Origin: an uncultured Roseibium sp.
GTDB taxonomy: Bacteria > Pseudomonadota > Alphaproteobacteria > Rhizobiales > Stappiaceae
Direction: 5' to 3'
Assembly: GCF_963675985.1 (NCBI RefSeq)
Contig: NZ_OY780958.1
Coordinates: 4,108,847-4,172,846, forward strand
Length of the DNA stretch: 64,000 nt
Shown here: piece by piece, positions 50,926-59,805 of the stretch
Layout of the letters: each line of letters begins with the position of its first letter
Numbering within the stretch: position 1 is the stretch's first letter
Position numbers and translations under genes: made by a program
Notes under the pieces: model-generated
Databases searched by the model: none
Seen by the model: the letters and a program-made list of their open reading frames with translations, nothing else
What the model was told of the DNA's origin: nothing

Positions 50926-51761
50926 GCCGCCTGATCTTCGCTGCTGGAAATCTTGGGAAAGAATGTGCTGACCGCGGCCTGCAGCGTATCGCGCATGTCC
51001 AGATCGTCGGTGAGCGGTTCGACCAGCGCCATCTGGCAGGCCGCCTGCGCGGGGATCCCTTTTCCAATCAACTGACCGGCATAGACCAGCAGGCGGGTCG
51101 ACATGCCCTCGTCCAGGCCGTGGCCCTTCAGGTTGCGCGACCGCTCGGCGACCTGGACCAGCCGTTCGGCCACCGCCCGGTCGATGCCGGCTTCATGGGC
51201 CACGATCTCGACTTCCACGTCGCTGACGGGATAGTCGAAGGACATGGCGCCGAAGCGCTGCTTGGTGGACTGTTTCAGGTCCTTCATCATCGACTGGTAG
51301 CCGGGGTTATAGGAGATCACCACCTGGAAATCGGGATGGGCATTGACCACCTCGCCCTTTTTCTCCAGCGGCAACTGCCGCCTGTGGTCGGTCAGCGGGT
51401 GGATCACCACAGTGGTGTCCTGACGCGCTTCCACCACCTCGTCGAGATAGCAGATGGCGCCGATGCGGGCGGCAATGGTGAGCGGGCCGTCCTGCCATTT
51501 CGTACCGTTGATATCGAGCAGGAACCGGCCGATCAGATCGGAGGCGGTCATGTCCTCGTTGCAGGCGACCGTGATCAGCGGCTTGTTCAGCTTCCAGGCC
51601 ATGAACTCGACAAAGCGCGACTTGCCGCAGCCGGTCGGCCCCTTCAGCATGACCGGCATGCGCACGTCATAGGCGGCGGAAAACTGTTCGATCTCGTTTC
51701 CGACCGGCCGGTAATAAGGCTCCGCCTCGATACGGAACTGCTTGGGATCGATGTCGCTCAT
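50922..51761 (-). CDS. cbbQ: RuBisCO activase AAA+ ATPase CbbQ
   Basis: 279-residue MoxR-type AAA+ ATPase. Walker A GPTGCGKSRF and Walker B ICYLDEVVEA are clear; FQVVISYNPGYQSMMKDLKQSTKQRF holds sensor 1 and the NPGYQ motif typical of CbbQ/NorQ. With CbbO it removes inhibitory sugar phosphates from RuBisCO. The ATG at 51761 is chosen over a TTG two codons upstream. Placed directly after cbbS, as in form IA operons with cbbQO. Confidence 0.94.
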   Translation of the reverse strand: MSDIDPKQFRIEAEPYYRPVGNEIEQFSAAYDVRMPVMLKGPTGCGKSRFVEFMAWKLNKPLITVACNEDMTASDLIGRFLLDINGTKWQDGPLTIAARIGAICYLDEVVEARQDTTVVIHPLTDHRRQLPLEKKGEVVNAHPDFQVVISYNPGYQSMMKDLKQSTKQRFGAMSFDYPVSDVEVEIVAHEAGIDRAVAERLVQVAERSRNLKGHGLDEGMSTRLLVYAGQLIGKGIPAQAACQMALVEPLTDDLDMRDTLQAAVSTFFPKISSSEDQAA

Positions 51762-51834
51762 GGTCAACTCACTCTGGCGGTCAGCAAATTGTTCGGAGTG
51801 TTGGGGCAGCGCGCGGCACTGCCCCCGCCCTGGC

Positions 51835-52194
51835 TCAGGCCTTTATTTCGGCGCGGTGCACGACCATGGACGTGCCCTGGGTCTGCTTGAAGTTGTCGTA
51901 GCCGACCAGGCGGACATGGTTGTCCGGGTTGGCCGTCTTGCAGAGCTCGACTTCCTGGAAGATGGCGTCGACGTCGGTTTCGCCGAACATGGGAAGCTTC
52001 CACATGTACCAGTAGTTGGAGGAAGCGTTCTCCGGCTCGGTATGCTCGATCGCCGGGTTCCAGCCCTTGGCCACGATATACTCCACCTGCTTGCGCAGCT
52101 CTTCCGGCGTCAGCGGCGGCAGGTAGGAGAAAGTGCCCATCTTGCGGCTGTTGGGGTCCGACAGTCTCGAGCTGTAGTCGTGTACGTCACTCAT
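51835..52194 (-). CDS. cbbS: RuBisCO small subunit, form IA
   Basis: 119-residue small subunit. MGTFSYLPPLTPEELRKQVEYIVAKGWNPAIEHTEPENA, SNYWYMWKLPMFGETDVDAIFQEVELCKTANPDNHVRLVGYDNFKQTQGTSMVVHR show the conserved core; the short length and lack of the C-terminal red-type hairpin support the green-like form IA. It follows cbbL by 60 bp and pairs with it as L8S8. Confidence 0.96.
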   Translation of the reverse strand: MSDVHDYSSRLSDPNSRKMGTFSYLPPLTPEELRKQVEYIVAKGWNPAIEHTEPENASSNYWYMWKLPMFGETDVDAIFQEVELCKTANPDNHVRLVGYDNFKQTQGTSMVVHRAEIKA

Positions 52195-52254
52195 GGTCTT
52201 GTTCCCTAATTTTCGGGATTGAATTTGGTCCTGGTCATCGTGTTCGCTGTCGGA

Positions 52255-53688
52255 TCAGCGGTGGGCGACATCCAGTTTGTCGACGGTGTCGAACTCGAAC
52301 TTGATCTCTTTCCATGTCTCCATGGCGATCTTCAGTTCGGGGCTGTGCTGGGCGGCGGCGGTCAGGATGTCCTTGCCTTCCTTCTCCAGCTCACGGCCTT
52401 CGTTGCGCGCCTTGACGCAGGCCTCGACCGCGACGCGGTTGGCGGCCGCACCGGCTGCGTTGCCCCACGGGTGACCGAGGGTTCCGCCGCCGAACTGCAG
52501 GCAGGCATCGTCGCCGAAGATGGCGACCAGTGCCGGCATGTGCCAGACGTGGATACCGCCGGAAGCCACCGGCAGAACACCCGGCATCTGGCCCCAGTCC
52601 TGGTCGAAGAAGATGCCGCGGGAGCGGTCTTCGGCGACGAACTTGTCGCGCATCAGGTCGATCCAGCCGAGCGTTGCCGCGCGGTCGCCCTCAAGCTTGC
52701 CGACGACCGTGCCCGAGTGCAGGTGGTCGCCGCCGAGCAGACGGAGCATCTTTGCAAGGACGCGGAAGTTGATGCCGTGCTTGGGATGGCGGTCGATCAC
52801 GCCGTGCATGGCGCGGTGGACGTGAAGCAGCATGCCGTTGTCCCGGCACCAGCGCGACAGGCTCGCCTGAGCGGCCCAGCCCAGCGTCAGGTAATCCGAC
52901 ATGATGATCGGCGTCCCGATTTCCTTGGCGAACTCCGCGCGCTTGTACATCTCCTCGATGTTGGGCGCGGTGACATTGAGGTAATGGCCCTTGCGCTCGC
53001 CGGTCTCGGCCTCGGCCTTTTCGATGGCTTCCTGACAGAACTCGAAGCGGTCGCGCCAGCGCATGAAGGGCTGCGAGTTGACGTTCTCGTCGTCCTTGGT
53101 GAAATCGAGACCGCCGCGCAACGCCTCGTAAACCGCACGGCCGTAGTTCTTGGCCGACAGGCCCAGCTTCGGCTTGATCGTGCAGCCGAGGAACGGACGG
53201 CCGTATTTGTCGAGCTTGTCGCGTTCGACCTGGATGCCGTGGGGCGGGCCGTCGCAGGTCGCCACGAACCACAGCGGGAAGCGGATATCCTCCAGACGCA
53301 GGGCGCGGACGGCCTTGAAGCCGAACACGTTGCCGACCAGCGAGGTGAAGACGTTGACGACCGAGCCTTCCTCGAACAGGCCCATCGGGTAGGCGATGAA
53401 GGCGTAGTAGCTCTCGTCGTCGCCGGGCACGTCCTCAATGGCGTAGGCGCGGCCCTTGTAATATTCCAGATCGGTCAAGAGATCGGTCCAGACGGTCGTC
53501 CAGGTGCCGGTGGAAGATTCAGCGGCAACAGCGGCGGCGGCTTCTTCGCGCGGCACACCCGCCTGCGGCGTGATCTTGAAGCAGGCGAGGATTTCGCTGT
53601 CCTTGGGCGTGTAGTTCGGCTCCCAATAGGTTTCGCGGTATTCCTTCACGCCTGCAGAGTATTTTCCGGACGGTTGCGGAGCGTTCAT
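52255..53688 (-). CDS. cbbL: RuBisCO large subunit, form IA
   Basis: 477-residue catalytic subunit that fixes CO2 on ribulose-1,5-bisphosphate. GLDFTKDDENVNSQPFMRWR has the carbamylated Lys of FTKDDE, GCTIKPKLGLSAKNYGRA the substrate Lys, and GGDHLHSGTVVGKLEGDR loop 6. The opening YRETYWEPNYTPKDSEIL and KLEGDRAATLGWIDLMR are of the form IA (green-like) type, not the red-type form IC usual in many alphaproteobacteria. Partners cbbS, cbbQ, cbbO follow, consistent with IA. Confidence 0.97.
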   Translation of the reverse strand: MNAPQPSGKYSAGVKEYRETYWEPNYTPKDSEILACFKITPQAGVPREEAAAAVAAESSTGTWTTVWTDLLTDLEYYKGRAYAIEDVPGDDESYYAFIAYPMGLFEEGSVVNVFTSLVGNVFGFKAVRALRLEDIRFPLWFVATCDGPPHGIQVERDKLDKYGRPFLGCTIKPKLGLSAKNYGRAVYEALRGGLDFTKDDENVNSQPFMRWRDRFEFCQEAIEKAEAETGERKGHYLNVTAPNIEEMYKRAEFAKEIGTPIIMSDYLTLGWAAQASLSRWCRDNGMLLHVHRAMHGVIDRHPKHGINFRVLAKMLRLLGGDHLHSGTVVGKLEGDRAATLGWIDLMRDKFVAEDRSRGIFFDQDWGQMPGVLPVASGGIHVWHMPALVAIFGDDACLQFGGGTLGHPWGNAAGAAANRVAVEACVKARNEGRELEKEGKDILTAAAQHSPELKIAMETWKEIKFEFDTVDKLDVAHR

Positions 53689-53744
53689 GGTTCAATTCCC
53701 GTGGTTGTTCATATTTTCTGAATAGGCCTGCTTTTCCGAACTGG

Positions 53745-54824
53745 TCAGGCGGCCCGGGAAGTTGCGATCTGCGGATCGAGCGCGCCGCTTGCATAGCGTT
53801 TGGCCATCTCGTCCAGCGAAAGTGGTTTGATCTTTGCGGCATTGCCGGCGGTGCCGAAACGCTCGAAGCGGTCGCGGCAGAGGGCTTCCAGTTCATCCAT
53901 CGCCGGGATGAGGAACTTGCGCGGATCGAATTCGGCCTTCTTTTCCTCGGCCACCTTGCGGAACTGGCCGGTCATGGCCATGCGGCAGTCGGTGTCGATA
54001 TTGACCTTGCGCACGCCCATCCTGATGCCGCGCTCGATCTCCTCGACCGGCACGCCGTAGGTCTGGGGCATGTCGCCACCGTTGGAATTGATCAGGTCCT
54101 GCAGGTACTGCGGCACCGACGAGGAGCCATGCATCACCAGATGGGTGGACGGCAGTTTCTGATGAATGGCCTCGATGGTCTTCATCGAGAGGATCTCGCC
54201 GTCCGGCTTGCGGGAGAACTTGTAGGCCCCGTGGGAGGTGCCGCAGGCGATTGCCAGCGCATCGCACCGGGTTGCCAGCACGAAGTCGACCGCTTGATCC
54301 GGATCGGTCAGCAGCTGATCCTGGGACAGCTTGCCCTCCGCGCCGGAGCCGTCTTCCTCGCCGGCCTCGCCGGTTTCAAGAGACCCCAGAACGCCGAGTT
54401 CGCCCTCGACGCTGGCGCCGACCGCGTGAGCGGCCTCGGTGACGCGCTTGGTGATGGCGACGTTGTAGTCGTAGGAGGCGGGCGTCTTCATGTCCTCCTC
54501 CAGCGAACCGTCCATCATCACGCTGGTGAAGCCGTAGCGGATCGCCGACAGGCAGGTGGCTTCGTTGTTGCCGTGATCCTGATGCATGACGATCGGGATG
54601 TCCGGGTTCATCTCGGCGAGCGCCTCGACCATATGGCGCAGCATGATGTCGCCGGCGTAGGAGCGCGCGCCGCGGCTCGCCTGCAGGATCACCGGCGCGT
54701 CGCAGGCCTTGGCCGCACGCAGGATGGCGAGACCCTGTTCCATGTTGTTGATGTTGAAGGCCGGAACGCCGTAGTCGTTCTCAGCGGCGTGGTCCAGCAA
54801 TTGCCGAAGCGTGATAAGCGCCAT
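53745..54824 (-). CDS. cbbA: Class II fructose/sedoheptulose-bisphosphate aldolase
   Basis: 359-residue zinc aldolase. PVIMHQDHGNNEATCLSAI-type metal site appears as IVMHQDHGNNEATCLSAI, VMMDGSLEEDMKTPASYDYNV, CGTSHGAYKFSRKPDGE, VMHGSSSVPQYL and VNIDTDCRMAM are standard for class II CbbA. It can make FBP and probably sedoheptulose-1,7-bisphosphate. The ATG at 54824 follows a GGGAGGA ribosome site; a TTG two codons upstream is in frame. Confidence 0.95.
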   Translation of the reverse strand: MALITLRQLLDHAAENDYGVPAFNINNMEQGLAILRAAKACDAPVILQASRGARSYAGDIMLRHMVEALAEMNPDIPIVMHQDHGNNEATCLSAIRYGFTSVMMDGSLEEDMKTPASYDYNVAITKRVTEAAHAVGASVEGELGVLGSLETGEAGEEDGSGAEGKLSQDQLLTDPDQAVDFVLATRCDALAIACGTSHGAYKFSRKPDGEILSMKTIEAIHQKLPSTHLVMHGSSSVPQYLQDLINSNGGDMPQTYGVPVEEIERGIRMGVRKVNIDTDCRMAMTGQFRKVAEEKKAEFDPRKFLIPAMDELEALCRDRFERFGTAGNAAKIKPLSLDEMAKRYASGALDPQIATSRAA

Positions 54825-54855
54825 TTTCAAGTCCTCCCGGTCAGGTTTGATCCGA

Positions 54856-56844
54856 TCAAGCGGATAGCAGTGATTTCGCAGCCGTCACGACCGCGGATGG
54901 AGTTATGTTGAAGTGCTCATAGAGTTCTTCCGCCGGAGCGGATGCGCCGAAGCCGTCCATGCCGACGAAGGCGCTCCAGCTGCCGAGCCAGCGGTGCCAG
55001 CCGTCGGCGACGGCCGCCTCCACGCCGACCCGCGGGGCCGCGCCCAGAACCTTTTCGCGATAGGCGGCCGGTTGTTTCGCGAAGAGTTCGAAACAGGGTG
55101 CCGAGACGACCGCTGCGCGGATGCCGTCCTCGGCGAGCCGGTCGGCGGCGTCCAGCGCCAGCGAGACTTCCGAGCCGGTGGCAATCAGGGTGACGTCGCG
55201 CCGGTCCGGATCGCGCAAGAGATAGGCCCCTCGGGCGGTCAGGTTTTCGGCAGACCGTTCCTTGCGCACCATCGGCAGGCCCTGCCGCGACAGGCAGAGC
55301 ATGGTTGGCGTCGCCTCGGAAGAGACGGCGATTTCCCAGGCTTCCGCCGTCTCCAGCGCGTCCGCCGGACGAATGACGTTCAGGTTCGGCATGGAACGCA
55401 GGCCGGCCAGCGTTTCGACCGGCTGATGGGTCGGGCCGTCTTCGCCGAGACCGATGGAATCGTGGGTCATGACATAGGTGACCGGTTGTTCCATCAGTGC
55501 CGACAGGCGGATCGCCGGGCGGCAGTAGTCGGCAAAAACCAGGAAGGTGCCGCCATAGGGCACGAAGCCGCCGTGGAGCGAAATGCCGTTCATCACCGCG
55601 GCCATGCCATGCTCGCGAATGCCGTAGTGGATATAGTCGCCGCCGTAATTGTCCCGGCTCACCGGCACCATGTCCCTGGTACGGGTGTTGTTGGAGCCGG
55701 TCAGGTCGGCCGAGCCGCCAATGGTGTTCGGCAGAGTCGCGTTGATCACTTCCAGCGCCATTTCAGACGCCTTGCGGGTCGCGACCTTCGGCGCGTCGGC
55801 GAGCAATTTGTCCTTGTAGGCCGTCATCGCCGTGCCGAGGGCTTTCTCGTCCGGCAGATCGAGAGAGGCTTCGAAGGCCTCCGCTTTCCCGGAGGTTTCC
55901 AGGCTTGCGGTCCATTTCGCCCGCGCCGTCGCGCCACGCGCGGCAATGTCCCGCCACCCGGCATAGACTTCGTCCGGAATTTCGAATGGAGCATGGGGCC
56001 AGTGCAGGGTTTCGCGTGCGGCGGCGATTTCCTCGGGCCCCAAGGGCGCGCCGTGAGTAGCCGACGTGCCCTGCTTGTTGGGCGCGCCGAAACCGATCAC
56101 GGTCCGGCAGGCGATCATGGACGGCCGGGCATCGGCGCGGGCCGTTTCAATGGCTTTCGCGATGGCGTCCTTGTCATGACCGTCAACGGATTGCACATGC
56201 CAGCCGGCCGCCTCGAACCGCTTGTTCTGGTCGGTCGAGGTGGAAAGATCGGTCTTGCCGTCGATGGTGATCTTGTTGTCGTCCCAGAAAAGGATCAGCC
56301 GGCCGAGACCGAGATGGCCCGCGAAGTCGATCGCCTCGTGGCTGATGCCCTCCATCAGGCAACCGTCGCCGGCGATCACATAGGTGTAATGATCGACGAG
56401 TTCGCCGCCGAAGCGGGCATTGTGCATCCGCTCCGCCAGCGCCATGCCGACGGCGGTGGAAATGCCCTGACCGAGCGGTCCGGTGGTGGTCTCGATGCCC
56501 TTGGCGTGACCGTATTCCGGATGGCCGGCGGTGCGTGAACCGAGCTGGCGGAAATTCCTGACCTGCCCGATGTCCATGTCGTCGTAACCGAGCAGGTGGT
56601 TGATCGCATAAAGCAGCATCGACCCATGGCCGGCGGAGAGCACGAAACGGTCCCGGTCGGGCCAGGTGTGATCCGCCGGATCGATATTCATGAAGCGGTT
56701 GAACAGGACGGTGGCGACATCGGCGAGCCCCATGGGCGCGCCGGGATGGCCGGAGTTGGCCGCCTGGACAGCATCCATGGCGAGCGCGCGGACGGCATTG
56801 GCCATCAGGTCTTCGGACGCGGTGATCTTGGCTTGCTGGTTCAT
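54856..56844 (-). CDS. cbbT: Transketolase
   Basis: 662-residue thiamine-diphosphate enzyme moving two-carbon units in the regenerative phase. N-terminal AVRALAMDAVQAANSGHPGAPMGLADVA, HGSMLLYAINHLLGYD, GDGCLMEGISHEAIDFAGHLGLGRLILFWDDN (ThDP motif GDGxxxEGxxxE) and the second-domain RDNYGGDYIHYGIREHGMAAVMNGI are all typical. The ATG at 56844 behind AGGAAG is chosen over the upstream in-frame TTG at 56880. Eleven bases separate it from cbbP. Confidence 0.96.
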   Translation of the reverse strand: MNQQAKITASEDLMANAVRALAMDAVQAANSGHPGAPMGLADVATVLFNRFMNIDPADHTWPDRDRFVLSAGHGSMLLYAINHLLGYDDMDIGQVRNFRQLGSRTAGHPEYGHAKGIETTTGPLGQGISTAVGMALAERMHNARFGGELVDHYTYVIAGDGCLMEGISHEAIDFAGHLGLGRLILFWDDNKITIDGKTDLSTSTDQNKRFEAAGWHVQSVDGHDKDAIAKAIETARADARPSMIACRTVIGFGAPNKQGTSATHGAPLGPEEIAAARETLHWPHAPFEIPDEVYAGWRDIAARGATARAKWTASLETSGKAEAFEASLDLPDEKALGTAMTAYKDKLLADAPKVATRKASEMALEVINATLPNTIGGSADLTGSNNTRTRDMVPVSRDNYGGDYIHYGIREHGMAAVMNGISLHGGFVPYGGTFLVFADYCRPAIRLSALMEQPVTYVMTHDSIGLGEDGPTHQPVETLAGLRSMPNLNVIRPADALETAEAWEIAVSSEATPTMLCLSRQGLPMVRKERSAENLTARGAYLLRDPDRRDVTLIATGSEVSLALDAADRLAEDGIRAAVVSAPCFELFAKQPAAYREKVLGAAPRVGVEAAVADGWHRWLGSWSAFVGMDGFGASAPAEELYEHFNITPSAVVTAAKSLLSA

Positions 56845-56854
56845 CGATACTTCC

Positions 56855-57727
56855 TCACGCACGCTTGGATTCGTGGACAAGCCGATTGACCATCGGCGTG
56901 AAAATGAGCTGCATCGCCAGGTCGAGCTTGCCGCCCGGAATGACGATGGAATTCGCCCGCGTCATCCAGCTGTCGTGGATCATCGAGGTCAGATAGGGGA
57001 AGTCGATGCCGCGCGGGTTCTTGAAGCGGATCACCACAAGGCTCTCGTCCGCGGTCGGGATCCAGCGGGCGATGAAGGGGTCGGAGGTATCGACCACCGG
57101 CACACGCTGGAAATTGACGTCCGTCTCGATGAACTGGGGGCAGATGCAGTGCACATAGGCGTGCATTCGGCGCAGGATCGTGTCGGTGACGGCCTCGGTG
57201 GTGTAGCCGCGGCTTGCCTTGTCCCGGTGGATCTTCTGGATCCATTCCAGATTGATCACCGGAACGACTCCGATCTTCAGGTCCGCCAGAGCGGCCAGGT
57301 TGATCTCGTCATTGACGACGGCGCCATGCAGCCCCTCGTAAAAGAGAAGATCGGAGCCTTCTTCCAGCGGCGCCCATTCGGTGAAGTTGCCGGGCGCCAC
57401 ACCCCGCTTTTCCGCTTCCGCGTCGTCGTGGATGTAATGCCGGGTCATGCCGGTCCCGGTCTCGCTGTAGCTTCTGAAGACCTCCTCCAGCCTGTCGAGC
57501 ACATTGGCGTCATAGGAGAAGTGGCTGAAGGTCGCGTCGCCTGCGGCCTTGCGCTTTTCCAGTTCGGCCTTCATCGCCATGCGGTCATAACGGTGAAAGG
57601 CGTCGCCCTCGATGGACACGGCGTTGATGCCCTCGCGGCGGAAGATCTGGTCGAAGGTCGTCTTGACGGTGGTGGTGCCGGCTCCGGATGATCCGGTGAC
57701 CGAAATGATCGGATGTTTCTTGGACAT
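56855..57727 (-). CDS. cbbP: Phosphoribulokinase
   Basis: 290-residue enzyme that makes ribulose-1,5-bisphosphate from Ru5P and ATP. P-loop ISVTGSSGAGTTTVK, then INAVSIEGDAFHRYDR with the catalytic acid, NFTEWAPLEEGSDLLFYEGLHGAVV and IPGGKLDLAMQLIFTPMVNRLV are diagnostic of the short bacterial class. Unique to the Calvin cycle, so its presence with cbbLS confirms autotrophic capacity. Follows cbbF by 11 bp. Confidence 0.97.
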   Translation of the reverse strand: MSKKHPIISVTGSSGAGTTTVKTTFDQIFRREGINAVSIEGDAFHRYDRMAMKAELEKRKAAGDATFSHFSYDANVLDRLEEVFRSYSETGTGMTRHYIHDDAEAEKRGVAPGNFTEWAPLEEGSDLLFYEGLHGAVVNDEINLAALADLKIGVVPVINLEWIQKIHRDKASRGYTTEAVTDTILRRMHAYVHCICPQFIETDVNFQRVPVVDTSDPFIARWIPTADESLVVIRFKNPRGIDFPYLTSMIHDSWMTRANSIVIPGGKLDLAMQLIFTPMVNRLVHESKRA

Positions 57728-57738
57728 TGAAAATTTCC

Positions 57739-58743
57739 TTAGCCGCGAAAGAGACCGCGGGAACCGAAAAGGGCGGACACTTCCTGGTCGGGGAGATCGT
57801 AATAGGCGGCCACGCGGTCGACCTTGTCGGACGTCCCGAACACCAGGGGAATGCGGCCGTGAAGGGTTTCGGCCGCCTTGGGCAGAAGCCGGTCCGGGCC
57901 GGTCGTCGCCTTGCCGCCGGCCTGTTCAACCAGCATGGCGATCGGTGCGCATTCGTAGACCATGCGCAGGCGGCCCTGTTCGTAACCGGGGCGGGCATCT
58001 GCGGGATAGAGAAAGATCCCGCCCCGGCTCAGGATGCGATGGGTCTCCGCTACCAGGGAGGCGACCCAGCGCATGTTGAAGTTCTTTGCCCGCGGGCCCT
58101 GGTCGCCGGCCAGGCAGTCGTCGATATAGGCCCGGATCGGTTTGGACCAGTGCCGGTAGTTGGACGCGTTGATGGCGAATTCGGTGGACTTGGCGGGGAT
58201 GGTCAGGGCCGCATCGACCAGCTTGAAATCCCGGTCTTCCGGGTCGAGCACATAGTAGCGGACGCCGTCACCAAAGGTGACCATGAGCGCCGTCTGCGGC
58301 CCGTAGATGAAGTAACCTGCCGCGATCTGCTCGGTCGCCGGACGCAGGAAGGAGGCTTCCGGATCGTCTTTCGCCTCGTAGAGGGAAAAGATCGTTCCGA
58401 TGGAGACATTCACATCGATGTTGGAGGAGCCGTCGAGCGGGTCGATCGCCAGCGCCAGCGCGCCATCGGTGTCGATTTCCAGAACGTCGTCGCGTTCCTC
58501 TGAGGCGTACCAGCGGACGCCGGAACCGGCCAGAGCGGCCACGAAGGCTTCGTCTGCCAGGACGTCGAGCGCCTTTTGGGTATCGCCGCCCAGGTTGCTG
58601 CCGACCTCGGCGCCCAGTTCGCCGGCCAACGGGCCCAGCGCGATCTTTCTGGAGAGGTCGCGAGCGACCTCGCAAAGGGCATTCATCGGAGCCTGAAACC
58701 GCTCCGGCACCCCTTCCAGAGGCGTGTTGCCGGTCATTGTCAT
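57739..58743 (-). CDS. cbbF: Fructose-1,6-bisphosphatase class I
   Basis: 334-residue class I FBPase. ALAIDPLDGSSNIDVNVSIGTIFSLYEA is the metal and phosphate site, GGIFLYPADARPGYEQGRLRMVYECAPIAMLVEQAGG the substrate site. The start is set at ATG 58743 behind a GGGAGG site; the longer frame to 58767 has a weaker start. First gene of the leftward operon, divergent from cbbR. Confidence 0.95.
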   Translation of the reverse strand: MTMTGNTPLEGVPERFQAPMNALCEVARDLSRKIALGPLAGELGAEVGSNLGGDTQKALDVLADEAFVAALAGSGVRWYASEERDDVLEIDTDGALALAIDPLDGSSNIDVNVSIGTIFSLYEAKDDPEASFLRPATEQIAAGYFIYGPQTALMVTFGDGVRYYVLDPEDRDFKLVDAALTIPAKSTEFAINASNYRHWSKPIRAYIDDCLAGDQGPRAKNFNMRWVASLVAETHRILSRGGIFLYPADARPGYEQGRLRMVYECAPIAMLVEQAGGKATTGPDRLLPKAAETLHGRIPLVFGTSDKVDRVAAYYDLPDQEVSALFGSRGLFRG

Positions 58744-58799
58744 TGCCAAGGCCTCCCGTCCTTTCATGTGACAAGCCTTGATATTCCCGATTTCGACTG

Positions 58800-58812
58800 T
58801 TAGGAAAATTTA
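58800..58812. promoter_or_regulatory. Candidate CbbR operator
   Basis: TTA-N7-TTA (58800-58802 and 58810-58812) fits the TNA-N7/8-TNA pattern of CbbR and other LysR regulators. It lies in the 100-bp cbbF/cbbR gap, within a wider inverted repeat AAATTTAA / TTAAATTT (58806-58813 and 58830-58837). Location and pattern only; no footprint evidence. Confidence 0.45.
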
Positions 58813-58843
58813 AAGTTTCAGAAGATGGATTAAATTTTTTTGA

Positions 58844-59791
58844 ATGACATCGCTAAACGCCCTTACCTTCAAACAGTTGCGGGCTCTTGAGGCCGTCACC
58901 CATTGCGGGTCGATAAGTAGTGCCGCGGAGTCGCTTGCGCTGACCCCCCCGGCCGTGCACAGCCAGTTGAAGGCGCTGGACGAGACATTCGGCTGCGCGA
59001 TGTTAACCCGCAACCGCCACGGTACCTTCGAAGTCACGGCGGAAGGCGCGATACTGCTTGCGGCCTTCCAAAAAGCGTCCGCCGCACTTGGAAAGGCGGT
59101 CCAGACCATCGACAGCCTGAAACGGGGCCTCTCGGGCACGGTTATTCTCGGTGTGGTCAGCACGGGCAAGTATTTCGCCCCGTCGGTCGTCGCCAGCCTG
59201 AAGAAGGAGTTTCCCGACATTGAGGTCGTGCTGCAGATCGGCAACCGGGATTCCATCATTTCCGCCCTCGATACGGGCCAGATCGACCTGGCGATCATGG
59301 GCCGTCCGCCGCGCCAGCCGGGCGTCGAAGCCTACAGCATCGGCGATCACCCCCACGTGCTGATTGCCAGTCCCGACCATCCGCTGACGAAGGTTCGCGA
59401 GGCGAGCGCGGACCAGGTGCTCGCGGAGCACTTCCTGATGCGCGAACAGGGATCCGGTACGCGAATCCTGTCCATGCGCTTTCTCGACCAGTTCGGCGAG
59501 GGACAGCCGTTCAGCTACACGGAAATGGATTCCAACGAGACCATCAAGCAGGCAGCCATCGCGGGTCTGGGCATTGCGCTGATCTCCATCCACACGGCCG
59601 CGGAAGAGCTGAAATCCGGCCGGCTCGCCCTGATCCACGCAAAGAACCTTCCGATCGTCCGGCAATGGTTCGTTCTGCACCGGGCGGATGAAAAACCCAC
59701 GGGCGCCGCGGAACGGATCCTGACTGCCATCCGCGATCAGAGCAGCCGGTTGCTGCATCTCGACGAGATCCGGGACATCCTGAACGGCTAG
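58844..59791 (+). CDS. cbbR: LysR-type regulator CbbR
   Basis: 315-residue LysR family protein. The N-terminal HTH (TFKQLRALEAVTHCGSISSAAESLALTPPAVHSQLKALDETFG) is standard, and the C-terminal effector domain (LGVVSTGKYFAPSVVASLKKEFPDIEV, LAIMGRPPRQPGVEA) resembles CbbR proteins that sense NADPH, ATP or RuBP-type metabolites. Divergent position next to cbbF makes CbbR activation of the operon very likely. Confidence 0.93.
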   Translation: MTSLNALTFKQLRALEAVTHCGSISSAAESLALTPPAVHSQLKALDETFGCAMLTRNRHGTFEVTAEGAILLAAFQKASAALGKAVQTIDSLKRGLSGTVILGVVSTGKYFAPSVVASLKKEFPDIEVVLQIGNRDSIISALDTGQIDLAIMGRPPRQPGVEAYSIGDHPHVLIASPDHPLTKVREASADQVLAEHFLMREQGSGTRILSMRFLDQFGEGQPFSYTEMDSNETIKQAAIAGLGIALISIHTAAEELKSGRLALIHAKNLPIVRQWFVLHRADEKPTGAAERILTAIRDQSSRLLHLDEIRDILNG

Positions 59792-59805
59792 GCTGTGGTG
59801 GCCAA

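Noticed and set aside
52255..53688. RuBisCO as red-type form IC, expected for many alphaproteobacteria
   Set aside because: The N-terminus YRETYWEPNYTPKDSE, the GDRAATLGWIDL segment, the short small subunit and the cbbQO partners all point to form IA.
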